A stretch of 64,000 bases of DNA from Kibdelosporangium banguiense. GTDB lineage: Bacteria > Actinomycetota > Actinomycetes > Mycobacteriales > Pseudonocardiaceae. The notes beneath the pieces are model-generated. The model was not told the origin of the DNA, made no database searches, and saw only the letters and a list, made by a program, of their open reading frames with translations. The stretch is taken from the NCBI RefSeq assembly GCF_017876405.1, contig NZ_JAGINW010000001.1, forward strand, positions 620,001 through 684,000, written 5' to 3'. The translations under genes and the position numbers were made by a program. Shown piece after piece: positions 8,955 to 18,237 of the stretch (position 1 is its first letter; every line of letters starts with the position of its first letter).

Positions 8955-9877
8955 GCTGCGGCCTCCTTGCGTTTCGCGGCGTACGCGGCGGCGGCTTCCC
9001 GAACCCATTCGCCGTCCTCGTGGGCTTTGCGGCGCCGGGAAACCCGGATCGCGTTGCACGGCCCGTTGCCACTGACGACTTGCTTGAAATGGACCCAGTC
9101 GATCTCACCGAAGTCGTGGTGACCACGCTCGGCGTTCCACTTGAGTTCGGGATCCGGCAGGGTGACGCCGAGCTTCTCGGCCTGCGGCACGCTCATGTCC
9201 ACAAACCGCTGGCGCAGTTCGTCATTGGTGTGCCGCTTGATCTTCCAGGCCATCGACTGCGCGGTGTTGGCCGATTCGGCGTCCGGCGGGCCGAACATCA
9301 TCAGCGAGGGCCACCACCAGCGGTTGGTCGCGTCCTGGACCATGTCGCGCTGCGCCTGCGTGCCGCTCATCATGGTCATCAGCAGTTCGTAGCCCTGCCG
9401 CTGGTGGAACGACTCCTCCTTGCAGATCCGGATCATCGCGCGTGCGTACGGCCCGTACGAGCTGCGGCACAACGGGACCTGGTTGCAGATGGCGGCTCCG
9501 TCGACGAGCCACCCGATCACGCCCACGTCGGCGAAGGTCAGCGTCGGGTAGTTGAAGATCGACGAGTACTTCTGCCGCCCTTCGATCAGGCGCTCGGTCA
9601 GGTCGGTCCGGTCCGCACCCAGTGTCTCGGCGGCGGAGTACAGGTACAGCCCGTGCCCGGCCTCGTCCTGCACCTTGGCCAGCAGGACCGCCTTGCGGCG
9701 CAACGACGGTGCCCGCGTGATCCAGTCGCCCTCGGGCTGCATGCCGATGATCTCCGAGTGCGCGTGCTGCGCGACCTGGCGGATCATCGTCTTGCGGTAG
9801 CCCTCGGGCATCCAGTCGCGCGGCTCGATCCGCTGGTCGCGGGCGATGGTGGCGTCGAAATGCTGTTCGAGGTCCAT
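8951..9877 (-). CDS. paaA: 1,2-phenylacetyl-CoA epoxidase catalytic subunit PaaA
   Basis: The 308-residue catalytic, di-iron, ferritin-like oxygenase subunit that epoxidises the aromatic ring of phenylacetyl-CoA. The iron-ligand motifs E-x2-H are visible in QDEAGH and KEESFH. The sequence is typical throughout ([32 protein letters not shown]). The ATG at 9877 shares one base with the paaZ stop (TGATG), another sign of translational coupling. Confidence 0.96.
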   Translation of the reverse strand: MDLEQHFDATIARDQRIEPRDWMPEGYRKTMIRQVAQHAHSEIIGMQPEGDWITRAPSLRRKAVLLAKVQDEAGHGLYLYSAAETLGADRTDLTERLIEGRQKYSSIFNYPTLTFADVGVIGWLVDGAAICNQVPLCRSSYGPYARAMIRICKEESFHQRQGYELLMTMMSGTQAQRDMVQDATNRWWWPSLMMFGPPDAESANTAQSMAWKIKRHTNDELRQRFVDMSVPQAEKLGVTLPDPELKWNAERGHHDFGEIDWVHFKQVVSGNGPCNAIRVSRRRKAHEDGEWVREAAAAYAAKRKEAAA

Positions 9878-11904
9878 CAGCGCTCCCGCTTGGCGACAAG
9901 GGTCAGTACGTCGTATTTGGCGACGGACTCGTCCTTCTGGTTGGTCACGTCGGCGTCCCACCGGACTTCGCCGTACTCCTGGTCGTTGCGTGGCGTGATC
10001 TGCTTGGCGGTCAACGTGACCGTCAGCGAGTCGCCGGGGAACGTCGGCGTGAGGAACCGCAGGTTCTCCAGCCCGTAGTTGGCCAGCACCGGGCCCGGGT
10101 CTGGCTGCACGAAGAGACCGGCTGCGAAGGAGACAACGAGGTAGCCGTGGGCGACGCGGCCGCCGAAGAACGGGTTCGCCGCAGCAGCCTCCTCGTCCAT
10201 GTGCGCGTAGAACGTGTCGCCGGTGAACGAGGCGAAGTGCTCGATGTCGTCCATGGTCACTTCGCGGGGCCCGGCGACGACCGTGTCACCGATACGCAGG
10301 TCCTCGAGGTGTTTGCGGAACGGGTGCTCGCCTTCGGTCCTGGCGCTTCCAGGGACCCACCTGTTCGTCACGGCCGTCATCACGCGCGGGCTCGCCTGCA
10401 CAGCCGTGCGCTGCATGTGGTGCAGGACGCCACGGATGCCACCCATCTCCTCGCCGCCGCCCGCGCGGCCAGGGCCGCCGTGCACGAGGCCCGGCAACGG
10501 GGCGCCGTGGCCAGTGTTCTCCTTGGCGTTGTCGCTGTCGGTGACGAGGATGCGGCCGTGCCAGGGAGCCACCCCGATCACGATGGTCCGGGCGAACTCC
10601 GCGTCCGATGTGACCACGGAGCCCGCCAAGCTTCCTTGACCGCGCGCCGCGAGCTCGATCGCGTGCTCGGCGTCGCGGTACGGCATGAGCGTGCTGACCG
10701 GGCCGAACGCCTCGACCTCGTGCGGCTGCGCCTGCTCGGGGTCCTCGGCCAGCAGAAGGACTGGCGACACAAAAGCGCCACGTCCGGCGTCGGCGTCCAC
10801 AACGGACACCTCGTCCGGGTTGCCGAAGACAACGCGGCCCGCCTCCAGCAGGGCCTTCAGCGAGCGCCGGACTTCCTCACGCTGCTCGAGGCTCGCCAGC
10901 GCGCCCATCCGGACATCGGGGTTGGCCGGGTTGCCGACCGTGATCTTGGCCAGGCGCTCGCTGGTGGCCTGGGCGACGTCGTCCAGCAGCGCGGCCGGGA
11001 CGAACGCGCGGCGGATCGCGGTGCATTTCTGGCCCGCCTTGACCGTCATTTCGGTGACCAGTTGCTTGACGAACAGGTCGAACTCGGGCGTGCCGGGCGT
11101 CGCGTCCGGGCCGAGGATCGAGCAGTTCAGCGAGTCGGCTTCGGCATTGAACCGGACCGAACGGCGGACCACGTTCTCGTGCGCGCGCAGACGCTGGGCG
11201 GTGGACGCGGAGCCGGTGAAGGAGACCAGGTCCTGTTCGGTGAGGTGGTCGAGCAGGTCGCCGGCGCTGCCCGCGACGAGCTGCAACGAGCCCTCGGGCA
11301 GGATGCCGGATTCGATGATCAGCTCGACGAGTTCGACGGTCAGGTACGCAGTCTGGCTGGCCGGTTTGATCAGGCTCGGCACACCGGCGATGAACGCGGG
11401 CGCAAACTTCTCCAGCGGGCCCCAGACCGGGAAGTTGAAGGCGTTGATCTGCACCGCGACGCCTCGTAGCGGCGTGCAGATGTGCTGGCCGACAAAAGTG
11501 CCACCCTTGCCGAGCGGCTCCAGGTTGCCGTCCACATAGATGGTGTCGTTCGGCAGCTCGCGGCGGCCCTTGCTGGAGTAGCCGAACAGCGTGCCTATGC
11601 CGCCATCCACGTCGAACTTGTTGTCACCCTTGGTGGCACCCGTCTTGTGCGACAGCGCGTAGAGCTCGTCGCGGTGCTCCATCAGATACGAGGCGAGGAC
11701 CTTCAGCAGAGCCGCGCGTTGGTGGAACGTCAGCGCGCGCAGGTCGGCGCCCTTGGAGCGGCCGTACGCCAACGCGGCGGCCATGTCCACGCCGGTGGAC
11801 GAGATGCGGGCGATCTCCTCACCGGTGACCGCGTCGTGCAGGGGCGCGCCCTCGTCATCAGGGGTGTACCACCCACCGGACACGTAGCTGCGCAGCGGAG
11901 CCAT
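9877..11904 (-). CDS. paaZ: Bifunctional oxepin-CoA hydrolase / aldehyde dehydrogenase PaaZ
   Basis: A 675-residue fusion enzyme that opens the oxepin-CoA ring and oxidises the resulting semialdehyde to 3-oxo-5,6-dehydrosuberyl-CoA. The N-terminal aldehyde dehydrogenase domain (1 to about 520) carries catalytic Cys294 in [13 protein letters not shown] and Glu256 in FNAEADSLN. The C-terminal MaoC hotdog hydratase domain (about 535-675) shows FTGDTFYAH and [12 protein letters not shown]. The ATG at 11904 has ttggaggt upstream. It is the first gene of the paaZABCDE operon and faces the enoyl-CoA hydratase gene across a 62-base promoter region. Confidence 0.95.
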   Translation of the reverse strand: MAPLRSYVSGGWYTPDDEGAPLHDAVTGEEIARISSTGVDMAAALAYGRSKGADLRALTFHQRAALLKVLASYLMEHRDELYALSHKTGATKGDNKFDVDGGIGTLFGYSSKGRRELPNDTIYVDGNLEPLGKGGTFVGQHICTPLRGVAVQINAFNFPVWGPLEKFAPAFIAGVPSLIKPASQTAYLTVELVELIIESGILPEGSLQLVAGSAGDLLDHLTEQDLVSFTGSASTAQRLRAHENVVRRSVRFNAEADSLNCSILGPDATPGTPEFDLFVKQLVTEMTVKAGQKCTAIRRAFVPAALLDDVAQATSERLAKITVGNPANPDVRMGALASLEQREEVRRSLKALLEAGRVVFGNPDEVSVVDADAGRGAFVSPVLLLAEDPEQAQPHEVEAFGPVSTLMPYRDAEHAIELAARGQGSLAGSVVTSDAEFARTIVIGVAPWHGRILVTDSDNAKENTGHGAPLPGLVHGGPGRAGGGEEMGGIRGVLHHMQRTAVQASPRVMTAVTNRWVPGSARTEGEHPFRKHLEDLRIGDTVVAGPREVTMDDIEHFASFTGDTFYAHMDEEAAAANPFFGGRVAHGYLVVSFAAGLFVQPDPGPVLANYGLENLRFLTPTFPGDSLTVTLTAKQITPRNDQEYGEVRWDADVTNQKDESVAKYDVLTLVAKRER

Positions 11905-11926
11905 CCTCGTCGACCTCCAAGCTGAA

Positions 11927-11948
11927 TTACTAACCGTCCGTTCAGTAA
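11927..11948. promoter_or_regulatory. Operator-like palindrome in the paaZ / enoyl-CoA hydratase promoter
   Basis: A 22-bp imperfect palindrome with outer arms ttact / agtaa and inner CG steps. Its core aaccgtccgttcagt matches aaccgtccattcggt at 13923-13937 in 13 of 15 positions. Both sites lie in divergent promoters of the phenylacetate region, so they are probably bound by the TetR-family regulator encoded at 14351-14947. Confidence 0.65.
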
Positions 11949-11966
11949 GCATGGTAGCTTGGCGGC

Positions 11967-12737
11967 ATGCCCGACGAAAGCGGTGTGACGCTCGTTCGAG
12001 ACGGTTCAGTGGCGACAATCACCATCACCGGGGCAGCGCTGACCAGCAAGGTCAAGGCCGCTCTCGTGGACGCGATCGCGCAGGTCAGCGCCGATTCAGA
12101 GGTCCGCGCGGTGGTACTGACCGGGACTGGCAAGGCCTTCAGCGTGGGCCAGGACCTCAACGAGCACGCCGCGGCACTGCGCGAGGACGCGTCACACGCG
12201 TTCGACACCGTCGAGCAGCACTACAATCCGATCGTGCTCGGGCTTGCCACTATGCCCAAGCCCGTCATCGCGTCAATCAACGGTCTGTGCGTCGGCGCTG
12301 GGTTGGGTTTCGCACTCGCTTGTGACCTACGGATCGCGTCGGCCAAGGCGAAATTCGGCACCGCGTTCACCGCGATCGGCTTGACGTGTGACTCAGGCCT
12401 GTCCGTGACCCTCGCGCGGGCCGTCGGCGCCGCACGGGCCAGCGAGCTCGTGTTCCGGGCGAACACATTCAGCGCCGAGGAAGCTCTGGCGTGGGGAATC
12501 GTCGGGCAGGTGGTCCCCCCGGAGGACCTGGCGGCCGAGACCGCCGCGTTGGCCGGCAAGTTCGCCAACGGCCCGACCTTGGCCTACGCCGAGGCCAAAC
12601 GCGCCATGGCGCTCTCGTTGGACCAGGCTTTGGCCGCCGAGGGCGCAGGTCAGGCGCGCCTCGGCGTTACCGAAGACCACCAGAACGCCGTCGCGGCGTT
12701 CTTGGCCAAGGAGACCCCCACCTTCCTCGGGCGTTAG
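11967..12737 (+). CDS. paaG: Enoyl-CoA hydratase/isomerase of the phenylacetate pathway (PaaG-like)
   Basis: A 256-residue crotonase-fold enzyme. It contains the oxyanion-hole segments AFSVGQDL and INGLCVGAGLGFALACDLRIAS. The position that holds Asp in the PaaG isomerase is Asp here (LTCDSGLS), which favours the 1,2-epoxyphenylacetyl-CoA isomerase or delta3-delta2 isomerase role over a plain hydratase with Glu. It is transcribed divergently from paaZ. Its stop overlaps the convergent thiolase stop by four bases. A general enoyl-CoA hydratase role (PaaF-like) cannot be excluded. Confidence 0.85.
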   Translation: MPDESGVTLVRDGSVATITITGAALTSKVKAALVDAIAQVSADSEVRAVVLTGTGKAFSVGQDLNEHAAALREDASHAFDTVEQHYNPIVLGLATMPKPVIASINGLCVGAGLGFALACDLRIASAKAKFGTAFTAIGLTCDSGLSVTLARAVGAARASELVFRANTFSAEEALAWGIVGQVVPPEDLAAETAALAGKFANGPTLAYAEAKRAMALSLDQALAAEGAGQARLGVTEDHQNAVAAFLAKETPTFLGR

Positions 12738-13909
12738 GCCTTCTCGAAGGCCACGGTGACGCCCTGACCGACGCCGACGCACAACGTCGCCAAGCCCCGG
12801 TTGGTGTTCTCGCGTTCCATCCGGCCCAGCAAAGTGACCACCAGGCGGGCGCCGGAACAGCCGAGCGGGTGCCCAAGCGCGATCGCGCCGCCGTCGGCGT
12901 TGACGCGCTCCTCGTCGAGTTTCAAACGTCGGATCACCGCGAGGCTCTGTGCAGCGAAGGCCTCGTTCAACTCGACGGCCAGTTCGTCACGTTGCCAACC
13001 CGTACGCGCGAGCACCTTCTCCGTCGCGGGTACGGGACCGAGCCCCATGATGTGCGGCTCGACGCCTGCGCTCGCGCTGGCGACAACCCGCGCGCGGGGG
13101 TTAAGGCCGAGGCGCTCCACAGCGGCCTCGCTGGCGAGCACAAGCGCGGCGGCACCGTCGGACAACGGAGACGACGAACCGGCAGTGACGATGCCGTCCT
13201 TACGGAAAACGGTCCGGAGCTGACCGAGCTTTTCGAGCGTTGTGGCGCGACGCGGGCCTTCGTCGACCGTGACTGTGTCGTCCTTGACGGGGACCGGGAC
13301 GATTTCGCGCTCGAACCTGCCGGCGTCGATCGCGCCGAGTGCACGCGTGTGGCTGCGCAATGCGAAAGCGTCGGAGTCTTCGCGGGTGATGCCGTCGAGC
13401 GTGGCGACTTCTTCGGCCGTCTCACCCATTGAGAGCGTGGTCTTCCCGGAGAATTTCGGGTTGGCGAATCGCCAGCCGAGGGAGGTGTCGGCTATTTCGC
13501 CGGGTTTGGCCCACGGGGTCCCGGGTTTGGCCATCACCCAGGGCGCGCGTGTCATCGACTCGACGCCACCCGCCACGACAATGTCGGCGTCGCCGGACTT
13601 GATGGCCTGAGCCGCGGACGCGACCGCCGTCAACCCGCTGGCGCACAAGCGGTTCACGGTGTAGCCAGGCACTGTGTGCGGAAGTCCGGCCAGCAGTACG
13701 GCCATCCGCGCGACGTTGCGATTGTCCTCACCGGACTGGTTGGCCGCGCCCAGGATGACCTCGTCGATCTCCTCGCCGGAAACCCCGGCCCGGCGCACGG
13801 CCTCGGCCACGACAAGGGCCGCCAGATCATCCGGCCGGACCCCGGCCAGCACGCCGCCGTAACGACCTTGAGCAGTTCGGACACCATCGACGACGAACGC
13901 TTCAGCCAT
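12734..13909 (-). CDS. paaJ: Acetyl-CoA acyltransferase / 3-oxoadipyl-CoA thiolase
   Basis: A 391-residue type II thiolase that cleaves 3-oxoadipyl-CoA and/or 3-oxo-5,6-dehydrosuberyl-CoA to acetyl-CoA in the last steps of phenylacetate catabolism. The nucleophilic Cys89 is in NRLCASG, His347 in LGHPLG and the acid-base Cys377 in LCVGVGQG. I chose the ATG at 13909 (MAEAFVVDG), which gives the normal length. It diverges from paaI-paaR with a PaaR-like operator between. Confidence 0.9.
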   Translation of the reverse strand: MAEAFVVDGVRTAQGRYGGVLAGVRPDDLAALVVAEAVRRAGVSGEEIDEVILGAANQSGEDNRNVARMAVLLAGLPHTVPGYTVNRLCASGLTAVASAAQAIKSGDADIVVAGGVESMTRAPWVMAKPGTPWAKPGEIADTSLGWRFANPKFSGKTTLSMGETAEEVATLDGITREDSDAFALRSHTRALGAIDAGRFEREIVPVPVKDDTVTVDEGPRRATTLEKLGQLRTVFRKDGIVTAGSSSPLSDGAAALVLASEAAVERLGLNPRARVVASASAGVEPHIMGLGPVPATEKVLARTGWQRDELAVELNEAFAAQSLAVIRRLKLDEERVNADGGAIALGHPLGCSGARLVVTLLGRMERENTNRGLATLCVGVGQGVTVAFEKA

Positions 13910-13922
13910 ACTCGGTATTATC

Positions 13923-13937
13923 AACCGTCCATTCGGT
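13923..13937. promoter_or_regulatory. Operator-like site between the thiolase gene and paaI-paaR
   Basis: The sequence aaccgtccattcggt contains ACCG-N6-CGGT and matches the site upstream of paaZ in 13 of 15 bases. It lies 14 bases before the thiolase ATG and 24 bases before the paaI start, where a bound TetR protein would block both promoters and close the feedback loop on paaR. Confidence 0.65.
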
Positions 13938-13961
13938 CAGTTGGCAAGGGTGGTGAATCCG

Positions 13962-14354
13962 GTGTCACACAATGCGGCCTACCACATGTTCGAGGCGGAT
14001 GCCGCGTCGCGGGCGCTGGGGATCGAACTGATCGAAGCAGCCGACGGCCGGGCGGTCACCAGGATGCGGGTCACAGCCGAGATGGTGAACGGCCACGACA
14101 TCGCGCACGGTGGATACGTTTTCCTGCTGGCGGACACGACTTTTGCGCTCGCGTGCAACAGCCACGGCCCGGTGACGGTGGCTGCGGGCGCCGATATCAC
14201 CTTCGTCACATCGGCGCGGGCGGGCGATGTTCTCACAGCGCACGCCGTGGAAAAGACGCGATTCGGCCGGAGCGGGATTTATGACGTGACCGTCTACCGG
14301 GAGGATGAAGTCATCGCCGAGTTCCGCGGCCGGAGCCGGGTGATCAGCCGATGA
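13962..14354 (+). CDS. paaI: Hydroxyphenylacetyl-CoA thioesterase PaaI
   Basis: A 130-residue hotdog thioesterase that rescues CoA from dead-end phenylacetate intermediates. The catalytic signature HGGYVFLLADTTFA with upstream VNGHDIAHGG matches PaaI. I chose the GTG at 13962, giving MSHNAAYHMF as in other family members, with aaggg 11 bases upstream; an in-frame TTG at 13941 and a GTG at 13953 are alternatives. The stop overlaps the paaR start by four bases. Confidence 0.9.
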   Translation: MSHNAAYHMFEADAASRALGIELIEAADGRAVTRMRVTAEMVNGHDIAHGGYVFLLADTTFALACNSHGPVTVAAGADITFVTSARAGDVLTAHAVEKTRFGRSGIYDVTVYREDEVIAEFRGRSRVISR

Positions 14355-14947
14355 CCCGCCGCGGCAGGCCCGGATACGACCTGGAATCACTGCTCGCGGT
14401 CGCGGTGAAGGTGTTCAACGAGCGCGGGTACGAGGCCACCAGCATGGAGGAACTGTCCCGCAAGCTCGGCATCACCAAGTCGGCGATCTACTACCACGTG
14501 TCCAGCAAGGACGAACTGCTGCGGATGTCGGTCGACCGCGCGCTGGACGGTCTGTTCGCGGTCGCCGACGAGGCACTCCGGCTTGAGGGCCGGGCGATCG
14601 ACCGGCTGGAATATCTGGTGCGCGGCAGTATCAAGGTACTGGTCGAGCGGTTGCCGTTCGTCACGCTTCTGCTGCGGGTGCGCGGCAACACAAAAGTCGA
14701 ACGCGCCGCCCTGGCCCGCAGGCGCGAGTTCGATCACCTGGTGACGGAACTGGTGAAACAAGCCGAAGCCGAGGGCGACGTCCGGCCGGACATCGACCCC
14801 GCGATCACCGCGAGACTGTTGTTCGGGACGGTCAACTCACTCATCGAGTGGTACCGGCCACGAGGTGGCCTCGGCAGTGAGGACCTCGCCGACGCGGTCT
14901 GCGCGATCAGCTTCAACGGGCTGCGCACACACCTGACCGCGGACTGA
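14351..14947 (+). CDS. paaR: TetR-family repressor of phenylacetate catabolism
   Basis: A 198-residue regulator. The N-terminal TetR helix-turn-helix is clear (residues 10-60: FNERGYEATSMEELSRKLGI then KSAIYYHVSSKDELL). The C-terminal helical half is the ligand domain, expected by context to bind phenylacetyl-CoA. It is translationally coupled to paaI (ATGA overlap at 14351-14354). The two similar palindromes at 11927-11948 and 13923-13937 are its probable targets. Confidence 0.88.
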   Translation: MTRRGRPGYDLESLLAVAVKVFNERGYEATSMEELSRKLGITKSAIYYHVSSKDELLRMSVDRALDGLFAVADEALRLEGRAIDRLEYLVRGSIKVLVERLPFVTLLLRVRGNTKVERAALARRREFDHLVTELVKQAEAEGDVRPDIDPAITARLLFGTVNSLIEWYRPRGGLGSEDLADAVCAISFNGLRTHLTAD

Positions 14948-14951
14948 CACG

Positions 14952-14998
14952 AAATCCGGCCGGGATTCGCCCCAGACGACTCGCGTCCGGCCGATTTT
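14952..14998. terminator. Imperfect GC-rich hairpin followed by T residues after paaR
   Basis: The arms aaatccggccgg and ccggccgattt pair with one bulged base and are followed by tttt. It can terminate paaR on this strand; a second small stem (15015-15020 / 15031-15036) may serve lsr2 on the other strand. Confidence 0.45.
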
Positions 14999-15048
14999 CC
15001 TTCAGGCTAGGAGAAGTGGCTCTCCCCATGGCCACTCCCCCGCCGGCA

Positions 15049-15435
15049 TCATGCGGAGAATGCCGGCTCGCCCTTCTTCTTGCCCTTGCTGGTGTGCGCG
15101 GTCTCGAAGGCTTCGATGACGTTGGCCGGAATACGGCCGCGGTCGGAAAGCTCGTAGCCGTTCTGCCGGGCCCAGTCGCGGATTGCCTTGGTCTGCTCCC
15201 GGTTGGCGGGCGAACCGGCCCGCTTCACCGGCGCGGTTCCGCGCTTGACACGGCCGCCGGTACGGCGGGCGGAGTTGACGAACTCCTCGAGGCCGGAACG
15301 CAACTTCTCGGCGTTGGCCTCGGTAAGGTCGATCTCGTAGCTCACGCCGTCGAGTGCGAAGCTCACGGTGCTGATGTCGTCGGCGGCGGTGCCGTCGAGG
15401 TCATCAACCAACTGGACGGTGACCCTCTGAGCCAT
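15049..15435 (-). CDS. lsr2: Lsr2-family nucleoid-associated protein
   Basis: A 128-residue DNA-bridging xenogeneic silencer that coats AT-rich DNA. The N-terminal dimerisation domain ([15 protein letters not shown], residues 1-60) and the C-terminal AT-hook-like DNA-binding domain are both present. The latter includes the minor-groove triplet RGR in [15 protein letters not shown]. The Lys-rich tail KGKKKG is slightly longer than in mycobacteria. The ATG at 15435 has gaggtatc upstream. Confidence 0.95.
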   Translation of the reverse strand: MAQRVTVQLVDDLDGTAADDISTVSFALDGVSYEIDLTEANAEKLRSGLEEFVNSARRTGGRVKRGTAPVKRAGSPANREQTKAIRDWARQNGYELSDRGRIPANVIEAFETAHTSKGKKKGEPAFSA

Positions 15436-15531
15436 TAAAGGATACCTCGATTTGCGACAGTGGTGACAATGGGTAACTCCCGCTCGATGGAACGCCATGA
15501 GAATGGCCCCTGCGCGGGTGTTAGAAGAGAC

Positions 15532-15559
15532 TATAGTTCGCCACTACGGCCACTTCGCA
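15532..15559 (-). promoter_or_regulatory. Possible lsr2 promoter
   Basis: Read on the minus strand, TATAGT (15537-15532) is preceded by TTGCGA about 19 bases upstream. This resembles a sigma70-type promoter about 100 bases before the lsr2 start. The spacing is longer than ideal. Confidence 0.35.
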
Positions 15560-15563
15560 ACTG

Positions 15564-15602
15564 CCGGGTGTTCGGCGTGGCGAAGCACACCGGAACACCC
15601 GG
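15564..15602 (-). terminator. Hairpin downstream of the polygalacturonase gene
   Basis: A perfect 10-bp stem (ccgggtgttc / gaacacccgg) with a 19-base loop starts nine bases after the polygalacturonase stop codon. It probably ends that transcript before lsr2. Confidence 0.55.
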
Positions 15603-15610
15603 ACCACGAG

Positions 15611-17011
15611 TCAGATAGGTTTTCCGTTCACAGTCACGTTTGTGAACTTCCGGCCGTCGACGTTGTTGAGTATGTTCGAGGTGTCGGCCACGCCGGTGAA
15701 CTTGCAGTCACGCGCCTCAAGGCCCTTGATGTGAGCGTTCGGCAGACCGCTGACGTCGAACACGCGGGCCGCCTTGGTGCAGGACGAGTTGCTGACGGTA
15801 AACGGCCCGAACGCAGGCGGGAAGTCTCCTGTCTGGTTGTTGTAGGTCGTGGTCACGAACACGAAGGAACGCACGAACGTCCCGCTGACACTGTCGAGGT
15901 TGATGTTCTGGGAGAATCCCCCGCGTTTGGTGTTGGACTTGACGTACAGGGCGAACTTCGTGGCGCCAATGACATTCAACTTGTAGCCGTAGACGTTGCG
16001 GATACCGCCGGTCTGCTCGCTGCCGCAGGTGATCGCGCCCCAGTTGCCGTTCATCGTGCAGTTGACCACGACAAGGTTCTGACATGGGACGTTCACCCGG
16101 CGCCCGTCGGCGTCCCGGCCCGACTTGATGGCCACGTTGTCGTCGTGGGCGCCCAGGGTGCAGTTGGCGATGACCACGTGGTCGCAGGACTCCGGATCGA
16201 CCCCGTCGGTGTTGTTGGCCGCGGTGCTCGGATCGGTCTTCACCCCGTCGACGGTGACGTTCTTGCACAGGGTCGGATGAATCTGCCAGAATTTCGGATT
16301 TTTCAGCGTCACGCCCTGGATTAGGACCGTATCGCAGTTGTACGGCTCGATGAACGTCGAGCGAGCGGTATGCCCGGAACCGGGAAAAACCCGCTTGGCC
16401 GGGTCGGTCACCCCGGCCGAGATCCGGGATTCCAGCCAGGCCCGGTCGGAACCCTTGTTCCAGGACGATGTGGCGTTCGCGTCCAGCGTCCCGGATCCGG
16501 TCAGCGCGATGTTCGTCTGGCCGTACGCGTAGACCATCGGAGAGCGGTTCATGCACTCGATGCCCTCATACCTTGTCAGCACCGTCGGAAATTTCGAGCC
16601 GTCCGAGCTGAACTTCAACACGGCCCCGGATTCCAGGTGGAAGTCCACGTTGCTCTTCAGATGAATGGCCCCGGTGACGTAGTTCCCCTTTGGCACGATC
16701 ACGTGCCCGCCGCCGGCCGCCGAGGCCGCGTCGATGGCCTTCCGGAACGCCGCGGTGTTGTCGGTGGAGTTGTCGCCTTTAGCCCCGTACTTCGGATCCG
16801 TGGCGAGAAAATTCACACTCGGAAAAATCGGCAGCCTGGTCGCCGCGACGATGTCATTGGCCGCCGGCCACGGCAGCGTGGGTATCTCCGCCGTAAGCCG
16901 CGCGGTGGTCAGCTGCGCGCTCGACGCGAGCGCGGTGCTGACGAGTGAAGGTGACACCGCGGCCGCGGCGGCCACCACCGCACTGGTCCTGAGCAGCTGC
17001 CGTCGATCCAT
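15611..17011 (-). CDS. Tat-exported GH28 polygalacturonase-like enzyme
   Basis: A 466-residue secreted right-handed beta-helix glycosidase, expected to hydrolyse galacturonan in pectin. The N-terminus MDRRQLLRTSAVVAAAAAV is a twin-arginine signal. GH28 catalytic signatures follow: NNTDGVDPES (first Asp), AHDDNVAIKSG (the Asp pair) and CGSE in place of the usual GHG, as in several bacterial exo-acting members. I chose the ATG at 17011, preceded by ctggaggcaa; an ATG ten codons upstream lacks this signal. A LacI-type palindrome lies about 65 bases upstream of the start. Confidence 0.9.
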   Translation of the reverse strand: MDRRQLLRTSAVVAAAAAVSPSLVSTALASSAQLTTARLTAEIPTLPWPAANDIVAATRLPIFPSVNFLATDPKYGAKGDNSTDNTAAFRKAIDAASAAGGGHVIVPKGNYVTGAIHLKSNVDFHLESGAVLKFSSDGSKFPTVLTRYEGIECMNRSPMVYAYGQTNIALTGSGTLDANATSSWNKGSDRAWLESRISAGVTDPAKRVFPGSGHTARSTFIEPYNCDTVLIQGVTLKNPKFWQIHPTLCKNVTVDGVKTDPSTAANNTDGVDPESCDHVVIANCTLGAHDDNVAIKSGRDADGRRVNVPCQNLVVVNCTMNGNWGAITCGSEQTGGIRNVYGYKLNVIGATKFALYVKSNTKRGGFSQNINLDSVSGTFVRSFVFVTTTYNNQTGDFPPAFGPFTVSNSSCTKAARVFDVSGLPNAHIKGLEARDCKFTGVADTSNILNNVDGRKFTNVTVNGKPI

Positions 17012-17073
17012 CCTTGCCTCCAGGTCGTCGTTGACTGGCACTACCGGGCGGCGGATGCGTTACAGAAAAGACT

Positions 17074-17085
17074 GTAAACGTTTAC
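17074..17085. promoter_or_regulatory. LacI/GalR-type operator upstream of the polygalacturonase
   Basis: The perfect 12-bp palindrome gtaaacgtttac has a central CG, as in LacI/GalR-family operators. It lies in the promoter region of the polygalacturonase gene and suggests induction by a pectin-derived sugar. No LacI gene is in the window. Confidence 0.55.
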
Positions 17086-17209
17086 GTACAGATACGTCCA
17101 GGCCATCGGGCCGTCGGCCACGAAGTGTTCACATGCCCCTATCGCAAGAGACTGGTGACAACGCTTGTGTGGCGATTAGTGTGATCCGACGACGAAGAAG
17201 GAGGCCAGC

Positions 17210-17905
17210 ATGACTACCTCGGTAGCGATGCACATGAGCGACGGCCTGCTCAACGCACCGACGTCCCTATTGTTCGGCGCGGTGGCGGTGCTCGGCCTCG
17301 CCATCGCGACAGTCCGCGCGCGACTTGACCTGGACGACCGGACGGCACCGATGGCAGGCCTGGTCGCGGCCTTCATTTTCGCCGTGCAGATGCTGAACTT
17401 CCCGGTCCTGCCGGGCGTGAGCGGGCACCTCCTGGGTGGCGCGCTCGCCGCGATCCTTGTCGGCCCGTGGACTGGTGCACTGTGCGTGACGATCGTGCTT
17501 GTGCTGCAGTCGTTGCTGTTCGCAGATGGCGGTCTGACCGCGCTTGGTGCGAACGTGACAAACATGGCGTTGATCGGTACTGCGGTCGGCTACCTGGTGG
17601 CCGTCGCGCTGCGCCAACTGGCAGTCAAGAACCGCATCGGGCTCGTCACGGTGGCTTTCGTCGCGGCGTTCGTGAACACCGTCGTTGCGTCCCTTGGCTT
17701 TGTGCTCGAGTTCGCGATCGGCGGTGATCCCGCGTTCGCGCTCGGTGGCGTCGCCGGGACGGTCGTCGGTGTGCACTGTCTCATCGGGATCGGCGAGGGC
17801 ATCATCACCGCGCTGACGGTGGGCGCAGTCGCCGCCGTCCGGCCTGATCTTGTTTACCTGCTTCGTGGCACCGCGCGTCCGCTCGTCGTGAAGGAGGCGT
17901 CGTGA
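17210..17905 (+). CDS. cbiM: Cobalt/nickel ECF transporter substrate-binding component CbiM
   Basis: A 231-residue membrane S-component that captures Co2+ (or Ni2+) for the CbiMNQO importer. About seven membrane segments are visible. The metal-site segment HMSDGLLNAP is near the N-terminus, and VSGHLLGGALAAILVGPWTG is typical of the family. The ATG at 17210 follows aaggagg with five-base spacing. In characterised CbiM/NikM the metal site uses the N-terminal Met-His itself, so the six residues ahead of MHMSDG are odd (see findings). The stop overlaps the next start by four bases. Confidence 0.92.
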   Translation: MTTSVAMHMSDGLLNAPTSLLFGAVAVLGLAIATVRARLDLDDRTAPMAGLVAAFIFAVQMLNFPVLPGVSGHLLGGALAAILVGPWTGALCVTIVLVLQSLLFADGGLTALGANVTNMALIGTAVGYLVAVALRQLAVKNRIGLVTVAFVAAFVNTVVASLGFVLEFAIGGDPAFALGGVAGTVVGVHCLIGIGEGIITALTVGAVAAVRPDLVYLLRGTARPLVVKEAS

Positions 17906-18237
17906 CTCGTCGCCGTAGCCTGTTCTTTGTCGGATTCGCTTTGATCGCACTGATCCTGGCGGGCGGAGTGTCCTATTTCGCCGATTCCAATCCGGACGGT
18001 CTGGATCATTCCACGCTTCAGGGCTGCACGGTGGGCCCGAACGACGAACTCACCGGCACCTGCATCGCCCAGGGCGCCAAGAACCACGCGTTCAAAGACG
18101 CGCCGCTCGCCGACTACGCCGTCGGCGGGGACGACAAGCTCACGGGTCTCGCCGGTGTCATCGGCGTGATCGCGACCCTGGCGGTCGCCGGCGGCCTGTT
18201 CTGGTTGCTGCGTAAACGCGCACCCAAGGAGTCCTGA
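17902..18237 (+). CDS. cbiN: CbiN-like PDGLE-domain component of the cobalt ECF transporter
   Basis: A 111-residue protein with one N-terminal and one C-terminal membrane helix and the PDGL motif (SNPDGLDH) in the extracytoplasmic part, which defines PDGLE/CbiN proteins that assist CbiM. The GTG start overlaps the cbiM stop. The Cys pair in the loop (QGCTVG and GTCIAQG) may form a disulfide. Confidence 0.88.
   Translation: MTRRRSLFFVGFALIALILAGGVSYFADSNPDGLDHSTLQGCTVGPNDELTGTCIAQGAKNHAFKDAPLADYAVGGDDKLTGLAGVIGVIATLAVAGGLFWLLRKRAPKES

Noticed and set aside
17042-17209. Cobalamin riboswitch upstream of cbiM
   Set aside because: I could not find a B12-box-like element or supporting helices in the 168-base gap.
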